A stretch of 64,000 bases of DNA from the NCBI RefSeq assembly GCF_015277775.1, contig NZ_CP063849.1, forward strand, positions 7,207,501 to 7,271,500. Direction: 5' to 3'. Shown here piece by piece: positions 50,092 to 58,019 of this stretch. This DNA is from Paludibaculum fermentans. Lineage in GTDB: Bacteria; Acidobacteriota; Terriglobia; Bryobacterales; Bryobacteraceae. How positions within the stretch are numbered: the first letter of the stretch is position 1; every line of letters begins with the position of its first letter. A model generated the notes under the pieces. It saw only the letters and a list, made by a program, of their open reading frames with translations. It was not told where the DNA came from and did no database searches. The translations under genes were made by a program, and so were the position numbers.

Positions 50092-50454
50092 ATGACCATT
50101 GCTTCGTCGTCGAGCGGTCCGGTGGCGGATGTGGTGTGTGCCCACCTCGACTCAGTGGAGCGCCGGTTGCTGGCGCGGCCCAGTGTGGAAGAGATCCAGG
50201 AAATCCAATCCGAACTTGAGCTGGTAGTTTCGCTGGTGCGTTCGTTCCCGGTTCCGGCAATCGCGCCGGGTATTTTGGAGCACACGTTCCGGCCCATCCA
50301 GACGCGTCTGCGCAGGTTGTCGGTGCTGCTGGAGCAGGCGCTTTCCTTTTGTGAAAGCTGGCAAGCGTTCTTAGGGACGCAAGCGGGCTACAACCCGGCC
50401 GGGGCGTGGAATGCGGCCCCGCCGGCTTCCGGGCTGCTAGATCACCGGGGGTAG
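50092..50454 (+). CDS. Small helical protein at the flgN position
   Basis: 120 residues, mostly helical (ADVVCAHLDSVERRLLARPSVEEIQEIQSELELVVSLVRSF and LEHTFRPIQTRLRRLSVLLEQALSFCESWQAFLG), with no signal peptide. It lies between flgM and flgK, where the FlgN export chaperone of FlgK/FlgL is normally encoded, and its size and helical hairpin fit a FlgN-like chaperone. There is no convincing sequence match to FlgN by eye, so the function is inferred from position. Confidence 0.6.
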   Translation: MTIASSSSGPVADVVCAHLDSVERRLLARPSVEEIQEIQSELELVVSLVRSFPVPAIAPGILEHTFRPIQTRLRRLSVLLEQALSFCESWQAFLGTQAGYNPAGAWNAAPPASGLLDHRG

Positions 50455-50494
50455 GGATTGTCCGGCCGGTGCAAAGCCGGCACAGGAGCACGTG

Positions 50495-51856
50495 ATGGGC
50501 AGCTTGATGGTGTCGCTGCGCAACGCAGCCGGATCGATGGGTGTATTTGAGAAGGCGATGGGCGTCGTGCAATCGAACGTCACCAACGCCTCGACGCCGG
50601 GCTATGCGCGGCAGCGGGTTGAGTTTCAATCACAACGGATCCAGCCCGAGTTAGGGTTATCCGGCGGCGTCACTTGGAGCGGAACGCTGGATTCCCGGAG
50701 TTCTTTCGCTGAAGACAACGTGAGAAAGCGGGCCACTGAATTCGGAGCGGCCGATGAGATGGCGGCGCAATTGAAGAGGGTGGAGCCGCTGTTTGACATC
50801 ACTGGCGATTCGGGCGTGCCGGGGGCGCTGACGAACCTGGTGGAGGCGTTCTCGGCCTTGACCACTGCGCCGAATGACAATGCGATGAGGCAGACAGCGA
50901 TCGACCGGGCGACGCAGGTGGCGGACAGTTTCCACGCCCTCTCCAACGGCCTTGCCGAGGCATCGCATACGGTGGACCGGTCGTTGCAAGATCAGGTCGG
51001 CACCATCAATTCCACGTTGGCCAAGATTGTCGAGATCAATCGCGAATTCCGTTCGGACGCACGCGCGGTGAGCGATGCGGGTCTGCAGGCGCAGATGGCC
51101 ACCCTGCAGGAAGATCTTTCGGAGAGCGGGGACTTTACCATCCTGAAGGCGGAAGATGGCAGTGCGACGATCTTCCTGGGCGGGCAGGTGATGGTGGCGG
51201 CGGGGGATAAGGCCTATCCTCTATCGGTTGACGCGAGTGGAGCCCAGACGCGACTGCTGGATTCGCACGGGCAGGACGTGACGGACAAAGTAGCGGGCGG
51301 GCGCATCAGCAGTCTCCTGACGCTGCGGAATAGTACGCTCCCCGAGCACCAGTCTGAGATTGATCGGATGGCGCAGGTTCTGGCCGATACCGTGAATACG
51401 GCCCTGGGCGGCGGGGTGGATCGTACCGGTCAACCACCTACACAGAACTTGTTTGAGTACGATGCCGGACTGGGCGCGGCACGGACCCTGCGGACGAATG
51501 CCCTGCAGCCAGGGGACCTGGCGTTGGCCGACAGTTCGGCTCCCGGTGGCAATGGGGTGGCGTTGAAGCTGGCGGACCTGTCCCAGGCCAAAAGTATCGA
51601 CGGACTGACGTTCAGCGAGTTCTACGGCAACCGGGCGGCCTCGCTTGGCCTGCAATTGCAGAGTGCCAAGGAGAGCGTCGATACCAAGACCCAACTGGTA
51701 GCCCAGGCCCGCCAGTTGAGAGACGAGGTGCAGCAGGTGGATTTGAATGAAGAGGCGATTCTGATCATTCAATACCAGCGCGGCTATCAGGCGTCGGCCA
51801 AGCTGGTACAAACCCTGAACGACATGACCGAAATCGCGCTGGGTTTGCTGCGGTGA
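50495..51856 (+). CDS. flgK: Flagellar hook-associated protein 1 (FlgK)
   Basis: 453 residues from ATG 50495, with AGGAG six bases upstream (a GTG one codon earlier is possible). The N-terminus (MVSLRNAAGSMGVFEKAMGVVQSNVTNASTPGYARQRVEF) contains the flagellar rod/hook signature NxxNxxTPGYxRQ. The C-terminal coiled coil (VDLNEEAILIIQYQRGYQASAKLVQTLNDMTEIALGLL) is typical of FlgK. At 453 residues it is shorter than the E. coli protein (547), the variable middle domain being reduced. It is exported through the flagellar secretion system and joins hook to filament together with FlgL. Confidence 0.95.
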   Translation: MGSLMVSLRNAAGSMGVFEKAMGVVQSNVTNASTPGYARQRVEFQSQRIQPELGLSGGVTWSGTLDSRSSFAEDNVRKRATEFGAADEMAAQLKRVEPLFDITGDSGVPGALTNLVEAFSALTTAPNDNAMRQTAIDRATQVADSFHALSNGLAEASHTVDRSLQDQVGTINSTLAKIVEINREFRSDARAVSDAGLQAQMATLQEDLSESGDFTILKAEDGSATIFLGGQVMVAAGDKAYPLSVDASGAQTRLLDSHGQDVTDKVAGGRISSLLTLRNSTLPEHQSEIDRMAQVLADTVNTALGGGVDRTGQPPTQNLFEYDAGLGAARTLRTNALQPGDLALADSSAPGGNGVALKLADLSQAKSIDGLTFSEFYGNRAASLGLQLQSAKESVDTKTQLVAQARQLRDEVQQVDLNEEAILIIQYQRGYQASAKLVQTLNDMTEIALGLLR

Positions 51857-51897
51857 CGACAGGCCGTCCGGAGTGAACTGGAAGGACTTTTGCACTC

Positions 51898-52803
51898 ATG
51901 ATTCGATCCATTGACGGCAGTACGGATCTGTACCTCAACAGGCTGCGGCAGATCAACGAGCGGATGACGAAGGCCCAGAGCGAAGTCAGTGGCGGGAAGC
52001 GTGTCGAAGCGGCGTCGGATGATCCGGCGGTGCTGTCGAACCTGCTGCAGGTGCGGACTGACCTGGCGCGGCTGACCCAGGTCAGCACGAACCTCGACCG
52101 GGTCCGTTCCGAGGCGGATTCGGCTGAAGGCGCGATGCAGAACGCGGTTAGGATGTTCGATCAGGTCCGCACGCTGGGCTTGAGCGCCGCCAACAGTGAG
52201 CAGACCGCTGTGTCGCGGGCGAGCGTGGCCGATCAGATTGGAACGCTGCTGGAGCGGATGGTCGGGCTGGGCAACACGCAGGTGGCCGGGCGCTTCATCT
52301 TCTCGGGCGATGGCGACCAGGGGCCCGCCTATCAGCTTGACCTGCAGCAGAACCCGCCCTGGAGCAGTTATCTGGGGTCGGCCTCCAGCCGCCTGGTGGC
52401 GCATCCCAATGGCGGTGTCATCGAGGTCGCACAGGACGCCCAGACGATCTTCGACAATTCCGATCCCAGCAGGAACGTGTTTCAGGCCATGGAGAATCTA
52501 CGCCAGGCTTTGGTCGCCAACGACACGGAGGCGATTGAGGCCGCGCTGGCGCCATTGCCCGGTGTTTCCGACCATCTCAACTCGTCTTTGAGCTTCTATG
52601 GGAATGTACAGAATCGATTGGAAGACGCGGTGAATACCTCATCGAGGGAGCAGGTGCGGCTGAAGCAGGATCAGAGCAGCCTGGCCGATGCGGATCAAAC
52701 CCAGGCGATTCTGGATCTCACGCAATTGAAGTATGGCCAGCAGGCGGCCCTGGAGGTGCACGCCAAGATGGGGAAGACCAGCCTGTTCGACTACATGGGG
52801 TAG
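51898..52803 (+). CDS. flgL: Flagellar hook-associated protein 3 (FlgL)
   Basis: 301 residues, 41 bp after flgK. The flagellin-type N-terminal helix (LNRLRQINERMTKAQSEVSGGKRVEAASDDPAVLSNLLQVRTDL) and the C-terminal helix (LADADQTQAILDLTQLKYGQQAALEVHAKMGKTSLFDYMG) enclose a central segment with VAGRFIFSGDGDQGPAY, the FlgL signature. It forms the distal hook-filament junction. The last gene of the flgM operon, it ends 32 bp from the convergent protease gene. No filament (fliC) or cap (fliD) gene follows. Confidence 0.95.
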   Translation: MIRSIDGSTDLYLNRLRQINERMTKAQSEVSGGKRVEAASDDPAVLSNLLQVRTDLARLTQVSTNLDRVRSEADSAEGAMQNAVRMFDQVRTLGLSAANSEQTAVSRASVADQIGTLLERMVGLGNTQVAGRFIFSGDGDQGPAYQLDLQQNPPWSSYLGSASSRLVAHPNGGVIEVAQDAQTIFDNSDPSRNVFQAMENLRQALVANDTEAIEAALAPLPGVSDHLNSSLSFYGNVQNRLEDAVNTSSREQVRLKQDQSSLADADQTQAILDLTQLKYGQQAALEVHAKMGKTSLFDYMG

Positions 52804-52835
52804 GGCGAATCCGGGGGCCGGCCAGCGAAAGGGGG

Positions 52836-54038
52836 CTAGGAATATTCGATCCGGCCGCTGCCGCAAACCGAGGCAGGCGACGCCGCGGAGACCTTTTGGG
52901 CGGCCAGTTGCAGCAGGTCGGCTGAAGAGTCGTCGGTGCGCAGCAGCGCCAAAACGCTCGAAGCATACGCGGCTGCGATTGAGGTGCCACAGTAATCGTC
53001 GTTGTTGTCTGACACGGGAAACTCGGTGGTGCGGCCGTTGGCCTTCTCGCCACCCGGCGCCATGACGTAATTGGAGTGTTGATAGGATCCGTATGTGCTG
53101 AAACTCGAGCGCTGACCCTTCTGATTCACTGAGCCGACAGCCAGGGAGACATCGTAGCGGGCCGGCAGGAAGAAGCCCTGGCCGCTGCCGTCGTTGCCGG
53201 TGGCGGCGACATAGGTGGGCGGCTGCAGACCGGGGAACCAGTGACTGGCCATGCGGCGCAGGGCCTTCATCAGATACTCGAGTGCGAAACCCCGGGCAGT
53301 GGGTGAGGCTCCGCAGCGGGTGCAGGTTCCGGTAATGTTTGCCAGGCCCAGGCTCAGGTTCAATATCTCGGCTTGCGCATCGATCACGGCCATGGCGATG
53401 CCCGCCAGCAAGTGCCACAACGGAATCGTCGTGCTGTCCGTGGTCCGGATCACGGTGAGGGTGCACTGCGGAGCTACTTCACGGATCAGCGTGGCGAGGG
53501 CCGTGCCGTGACCCACCGCATCGGCCGCTGCCGCTTTGCCTGGGTGATAGGTGATCGGATCCAGCAGGTCGTAGTAGTCGTCGATGGCGACGCCGTCCGC
53601 ACCGGTGTCGATGAGCGCGATGTGAGCGCAGGCGCCCTGGTTGCCCTGGGCATGCGCCTGTTGTACCTGGAGTTGGGCCATGTACATGGCGTGGGCCGGC
53701 TGAAGTACGGGGCTTCCTCCGGGCGGGGCGCACAGGCTGAAGCCCCAGTTCGGCTCGGCCGAGAGGATGTGGCCTCGTTCGCCCGAGGTGGCGTCCGGCT
53801 CGCGGTGCAGGCCCAGGAAATCGCGGATGAGCGCGTCGCCGATCTCCTCGCGGACCTCGATCAGATGGAAGCCGGCTGGGAGTTGAGGAAGGTATTCGGT
53901 CAACAGGGAGCCGGGCAGGAAGCGCGAAAGGTCGCCGAGATAAAGGTAGTCGCGGCGCTGTTCGCCCCGGTTGCGGATGGTGTCGAGGGCGATCGCGCCG
54001 GCGCGGTTGTTGGGCACCGTGAGGACGATCTCACTCAT
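52836..54038 (-). CDS. Subtilisin-like (S8) serine protease, apparently cytoplasmic
   Basis: 400 residues with GGAAGAAGAAG before the ATG. There is no signal peptide. The N-terminal ~110 residues look like a regulatory or prodomain-like part (GFHLIEVREEIGDALIRDF). The catalytic domain has Asp144 (IALIDTGADG), His177 (VGHGTALATLI), oxyanion Asn282 (YVAATGNDGSG) and Ser353 (DDYCGTSIAAAYAS), all in order, so it should be active. Paired Cys near 239-242 (CTRC) are unusual. Its start overlaps the preceding gene by 8 bases, implying joint production. The target is unknown. Confidence 0.92.
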   Translation of the reverse strand: MSEIVLTVPNNRAGAIALDTIRNRGEQRRDYLYLGDLSRFLPGSLLTEYLPQLPAGFHLIEVREEIGDALIRDFLGLHREPDATSGERGHILSAEPNWGFSLCAPPGGSPVLQPAHAMYMAQLQVQQAHAQGNQGACAHIALIDTGADGVAIDDYYDLLDPITYHPGKAAAADAVGHGTALATLIREVAPQCTLTVIRTTDSTTIPLWHLLAGIAMAVIDAQAEILNLSLGLANITGTCTRCGASPTARGFALEYLMKALRRMASHWFPGLQPPTYVAATGNDGSGQGFFLPARYDVSLAVGSVNQKGQRSSFSTYGSYQHSNYVMAPGGEKANGRTTEFPVSDNNDDYCGTSIAAAYASSVLALLRTDDSSADLLQLAAQKVSAASPASVCGSGRIEYS

Positions 54039-54669
54039 GCTGCTTCTTCTTCCCGAGGAACGTGGGTACGTAGAGAGTCGACCCGTCGGCGAGTTGGTCG
54101 CCCTGCAGGGCTCCCTTTTTCACCAGGGAGTGGAGCAGTCCAGCCAAGTCAGGCGGGGCCTCGAAGCCCTTTGCTGTAAACCAGGTGGCGACTCCGGCGG
54201 CCGTCGGATGGGCATCGGGGTTGGAAAGGCCGCGGCGCAACTCGCTCACGGTGTGGAGCTCCACCACAGCGCCGAAGACGTCCACTTCGTCGTCTGTGAG
54301 TTTTCTGTAGATCTCGCCTGCCTCTTCGAGGAAGTGGATCGCCTCCAGCGCTTCGAGGAGTGGGGACTCGAGGCCGGGGGCCATCAGGACCGCGGTCTTG
54401 ACGAGGATGGCCGAGACCGCCGTCTTCACCAGCGGCCGGAGATTGAAGACGTGCTTTTTATAGACAAACTGAACCGGCGCGCCTGTCTCCGCCTGGAGGT
54501 TGGGGAGGGCCGCGAGTTCCTTTACGGCGGCTACGAGTTGGGTGCGGGCGTCCGGCGCCAAGGCGATCTGTTGCCAGTTCGGATCTCCGGCCAGGCCGGT
54601 CCATTCCGTCAAATGCTCGAATAATTGCTGATCCTCGGAGGGTTGGAGGCCTGCATCCGGCGGGTTCAT
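54031..54669 (-). CDS. Hypothetical protein coupled to the S8 protease
   Basis: 212 residues from ATG 54669; longer readings upstream have no family feature. The chain is soluble and helical (DQQLFEHLTEWTGLAGDPNWQQI, LRPLVKTAVSAILVKTAVLM, LLEALEAIHFLEEAGEIYRKL). Its C-terminal 70 residues (HPTAAGVATWFTAKGFEAPPDLAGLLHSLVKKGALQGDQLADGSTLYVP) have a winged-helix-like order. Its stop lies inside the protease gene's start region (8-base overlap). It may be a regulator, adaptor or substrate of the protease. The family is not recognised. Confidence 0.7.
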   Translation of the reverse strand: MNPPDAGLQPSEDQQLFEHLTEWTGLAGDPNWQQIALAPDARTQLVAAVKELAALPNLQAETGAPVQFVYKKHVFNLRPLVKTAVSAILVKTAVLMAPGLESPLLEALEAIHFLEEAGEIYRKLTDDEVDVFGAVVELHTVSELRRGLSNPDAHPTAAGVATWFTAKGFEAPPDLAGLLHSLVKKGALQGDQLADGSTLYVPTFLGKKKQHE

Positions 54670-54854
54670 GAGCGAAATTCTACCGCAGAATCCAGATTGG
54701 ACCACGCGGTCCCGGCTTACGGCGGTCCTTCGACGAGAACGATGTTTCCGTTGACCCTCTCGTAAAGGCTGAGGATGCCAAAACTCTCGTCTGGGGCGAT
54801 TCATGGTTTCTGCCGTGCCCGCCTCCACTTTACGCATTGACATTGTTGTGCAAT

Positions 54855-54884
54855 CCATATATATATCGATGCATATCTATATGG
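54855..54884. promoter_or_regulatory. 30-bp palindrome upstream of PadR 3, probable operator
   Basis: Arms CCATATATATAT (54855-54866) and ATATCTATATGG (54873-54884) pair with one mismatch across a 6-base centre. It is an AT-rich island in GC-rich DNA, ending 10 bp before the PadR start codon and next to the ribosome site GCAGGAG. Position and symmetry fit PadR autoregulation. Confidence 0.65.
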
Positions 54885-54894
54885 AGCAGGAGCT

Positions 54895-55263
54895 ATGACC
54901 GAGGCACACACGCCTGAGAGTTTCCTTCCTCTCAAGCCCAACTGGTTTCACGTTCTGCTGTCACTGGCTGATGAGGAGCAGCACGGCTACGGCATTATGC
55001 AGGAGGTGCTGGACCGCACCGGCGGGAAATTGCGGCTGTGGCCCGCCACTCTTTACGGCACGATCAAGCGGCTGATGGAGGAAGATCTCCTCGAAGAGTC
55101 GGATGAACGGCCCAGCGCCGAACTGGATGACGCGCGCCGCCGCTATTACCGCCTGACTCCGCTGGGGCGGAGCGTGCTCAAGGCCGAGAGCGAGCGGCTG
55201 GAGGATCTGGTGCGGGTGATCCGCGGCAAGCGGGGCTTGACGAAGAGCGAGGCGGAATCATGA
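54895..55263 (+). CDS. PadR family regulator (pair 3)
   Basis: 122 residues with CAGGAG two bases before the ATG. The winged helix shows FHVLLSLADEEQHGYGIMQEVLDRT, LRLWPATLYGTIKRLMEEDLLEES and wing LDDARRRYYRLTPLGRSVLKAE. It belongs to a slightly different subgroup from pairs 1 and 2: its recognition segment carries WPATLYG in place of the TIYPAL/SLYPAL pattern. Overlap with the permease start (ATGA) shows coupling. It is probably repressed by its own product through the upstream palindrome. Confidence 0.94.
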   Translation: MTEAHTPESFLPLKPNWFHVLLSLADEEQHGYGIMQEVLDRTGGKLRLWPATLYGTIKRLMEEDLLEESDERPSAELDDARRRYYRLTPLGRSVLKAESERLEDLVRVIRGKRGLTKSEAES

Positions 55264-58007
55264 GGCCGGATTCGACCGACTCGCCCCGGCCCGTTGCGCT
55301 CACGCTGCGGCTCTACCGCGCCCTGGAACGGTCGTTTCCCCACGAGTTCCGGAATGTCTATGGCGACGAGATGCTGCAGGCAGCCGAGGATCTGATTGAA
55401 CCCGTGTGGCGGCGGCACGGGGTGGGCGGGTTGCTCCGGTTGCTGCTGGACCTTGCCTGGCGAATCCCTGTGGAATACGCCGCGGAACTGCGGTACGACA
55501 TCCGCTACGGCTTGCGCAGGCTGGCCGGCTCGCCGGGATTCACCGCTGTTGCCCTGACTTCCATCACGCTGGGCGTCTGCATTGCGACGTGTGCCTACTC
55601 CGAGATGAACGGATTGCTGCGCGACCTGCCCGGCGTGGCTCAGCCGCAGCAACTCGTCTCGCTGCAGGCGCCGGTTTCCTATCCCACTTATCGCCGGTAC
55701 CGCGAGCTTCCCAACCTGTTTGCCGGTTCCTTTGCTTACGTGGCGCCCGTGCCTTTTGGGGTCAGAAGCGGCGCGCGGACCGGGCGGATCTGGGGCCATC
55801 TGGTGACGCCCGGCTACTTCTCCACTTTGGGTGTACATCCTGTGTTGGGGCGGTTCCTGGATGAGGCCGACGGGCTGGCGGGACAGGCTCCGGTGGTGGT
55901 GGTGAGCTACCGGTACTGGCAGGAGCACCTGGGTTCGGATCCCGCGGTGGTGGGCCGCAAGCTCTCAGTGAATGGCAGCCCCTGCACGGTCGTCGGCGTA
56001 GCCGCGGAGGAGTTCCTCGGCGCGTCCCCAACCATCTTTCCCGCCGATTTATGGCTGCCGGTGTCCGTCGATGCCCGGCTGGTTCCGGAGTTGGGCGGTA
56101 ACGCACTGGAGCGCCGTGACCTTACGATGTTCCAGATGGTGTGCCGGCTGAAGCCGGGGACTTCGGAGGCCAGCGCCCTGGCTCAGTTGAATGCAGCCGC
56201 GCAGCAGTTGGCTGACTCCTATGGGGACGCGGACCGCTACCAGAAAGGGATGCGCGTGCAGTTGATGGGCGGCGGGAAGATCCTGCCGCTGCGCAAACAG
56301 GACGTGCCCTTCTTCAAAGAGTTCCTGATGGTGCTGGGCGGGCTGTTGCTGTTGATCGCCTGCGCCAACGTCGCCAACATGATGCTGGCGCGTGCCGTCG
56401 ACCGGCGTAAGGAGATTTCGGTCCGCCTGTCCCTGGGCGCCAGCCGGGCACGACTGATCAGGCAGTTGCTGACGGAGAGCGTGCTGCTGTCGATGGCGTC
56501 GGCTCCGCCGGCGTTGCTGCTGAGTTACTGGATCATGCACGCCTTGTCGCAGTTGAAGATGCCGTTACCCATTCCAGTGGGCTTTGATCTGACCCCGGAC
56601 TGGCGCGCCTTCCTGTTCACGTTTGCAGCCACAGGCCTTGCCGGCTTCGCCTTTGGATTGGCGCCCGCACTGCAGGCGACGCGCACAGACCTGGTGCAGG
56701 CTTTGAAGGAGAGCGGCGGGCTGCGCGCCAAGGTGCGCAGGGTGCCCCGGCTCAAGAATGGGTTGATGCTGCTGCAGATGGCCGCCTCCCTGACGCTGCT
56801 GCTGCTGACGGGCTATCTGGGCATCGGGATCCAGAGCACGATGGGCGTGCAGGAGGGGTTCGATCCCAGGAACCTGTACATGGTCTCGCTCGATCCGGTG
56901 CGCGATGGCTACGCTCCGGACCGCGCTGGAGACTTCCTGGAGAAGTTGCTGGAGAGCGTGAAGGCGAAGCGTGGAGTGGTCTCAGCGAGCCTCACGGATA
57001 CACTGCCGGTTTCCCTCGACGGCAACGCCGGAGTCCGGTTCCTGAACGCTGATTCCAGCGAGGATGGGCGGCGTGCCGCGAATTGGGCACGCAAACATAC
57101 AGTGGGCCGCGATTACTTCGCGACGGTGGGTATTCGCATCCTCTCCGGCCGCAGCTTCCAAAGGCAGGATGAGCGGGCCGGGGCCATGGCGGTGATCGTG
57201 AGCCAGGAGGCGGTTCGCAAGATCTGGAAGGGGACCGATCCGGTGGGACGGCGCATTGAGCTGGGCAACGCGGCCGCGCAGGGCGCGTTCGCGGCGATGC
57301 CGGGAACCATCGACTTGCGGGCCAGTGCGTTGTCGGCGGCGCCTGCTAGCTATGAAGTGGTGGGCGTGGCCGGCGATGTTTCGGAGGACCTGGTAGCAAG
57401 CAAGAAGCATCCAGCGGTCTATTTCCCGTTGCGCCCGGAGGACCATGTCCAGCCCTCCTTGCGCGGAGTGACGCTGCTGGTGCGCGGCGCTCCAGGTGTC
57501 GATGTGGTGAGTTTGGTGGAGAGGGAGATCGCGAGCCTCGACGGACGGATCACTCCTTTCCATGCCGGCAGCATGATGGAGCACATCGCGCAATTCATGT
57601 CGATGCTGAAAGCGGCCTCGTGGACCTACGGCCTGATTGGCCTGTTCGGGCTTGTGCTGGCGGCTGTCGGACTGGCTGGAGTCACGGCCTATTCGGTCGC
57701 AAGGCGTGGCCACGAGATTGGGATCCGGCTGGCGCTGGGCGCCCAGAAACGGGATGTACTGGTTCTGGTGATGAAGGATGGGGCGCTGATGGTGCTGCTG
57801 GGAACGGCGGTGGGGCTGGCGCTTTCGCTGGCCGGTGTCCGGGCATTGTCCGGCATCTTCTTCACCGTGGCCAGTGTGCAGGGCTACGACCCCATGCTGT
57901 TGATTGGGGCTCCGGCGTTGCTGGCCGGGCTGGCCTTGCTCGCCTGTTATGTGCCCGCGCGGCGGTCCACCAATATCGATCCGGCGGTGACATTGCGGTC
58001 GGAGTAG
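55260..58007 (+). CDS. ADOP-type MacB/FtsX-like permease (pair 3)
   Basis: 915 residues. The N-terminus differs from pairs 1 and 2: about 85 residues beginning RPDSTDSPRPVALTLRLYRALERSFPHEFRNVYGDEMLQAAEDL replace the short helical domain, followed by the common ELRYDIRYGLRRLAGSPGFTAVALTSITLGV first helix. Two MacB-type periplasmic domains and two FtsX blocks (IACANVANMMLARAVDRRKEISVRLSLGASRARLIRQLLTES region; the last ending DPAVTLRSE) are present. No ATPase is adjacent. It is convergent with the aldehyde dehydrogenase gene, 12 bp apart. Confidence 0.92.
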   Translation: MRPDSTDSPRPVALTLRLYRALERSFPHEFRNVYGDEMLQAAEDLIEPVWRRHGVGGLLRLLLDLAWRIPVEYAAELRYDIRYGLRRLAGSPGFTAVALTSITLGVCIATCAYSEMNGLLRDLPGVAQPQQLVSLQAPVSYPTYRRYRELPNLFAGSFAYVAPVPFGVRSGARTGRIWGHLVTPGYFSTLGVHPVLGRFLDEADGLAGQAPVVVVSYRYWQEHLGSDPAVVGRKLSVNGSPCTVVGVAAEEFLGASPTIFPADLWLPVSVDARLVPELGGNALERRDLTMFQMVCRLKPGTSEASALAQLNAAAQQLADSYGDADRYQKGMRVQLMGGGKILPLRKQDVPFFKEFLMVLGGLLLLIACANVANMMLARAVDRRKEISVRLSLGASRARLIRQLLTESVLLSMASAPPALLLSYWIMHALSQLKMPLPIPVGFDLTPDWRAFLFTFAATGLAGFAFGLAPALQATRTDLVQALKESGGLRAKVRRVPRLKNGLMLLQMAASLTLLLLTGYLGIGIQSTMGVQEGFDPRNLYMVSLDPVRDGYAPDRAGDFLEKLLESVKAKRGVVSASLTDTLPVSLDGNAGVRFLNADSSEDGRRAANWARKHTVGRDYFATVGIRILSGRSFQRQDERAGAMAVIVSQEAVRKIWKGTDPVGRRIELGNAAAQGAFAAMPGTIDLRASALSAAPASYEVVGVAGDVSEDLVASKKHPAVYFPLRPEDHVQPSLRGVTLLVRGAPGVDVVSLVEREIASLDGRITPFHAGSMMEHIAQFMSMLKAASWTYGLIGLFGLVLAAVGLAGVTAYSVARRGHEIGIRLALGAQKRDVLVLVMKDGALMVLLGTAVGLALSLAGVRALSGIFFTVASVQGYDPMLLIGAPALLAGLALLACYVPARRSTNIDPAVTLRSE

Positions 58008-58019
58008 CCGGGGCGGCGG

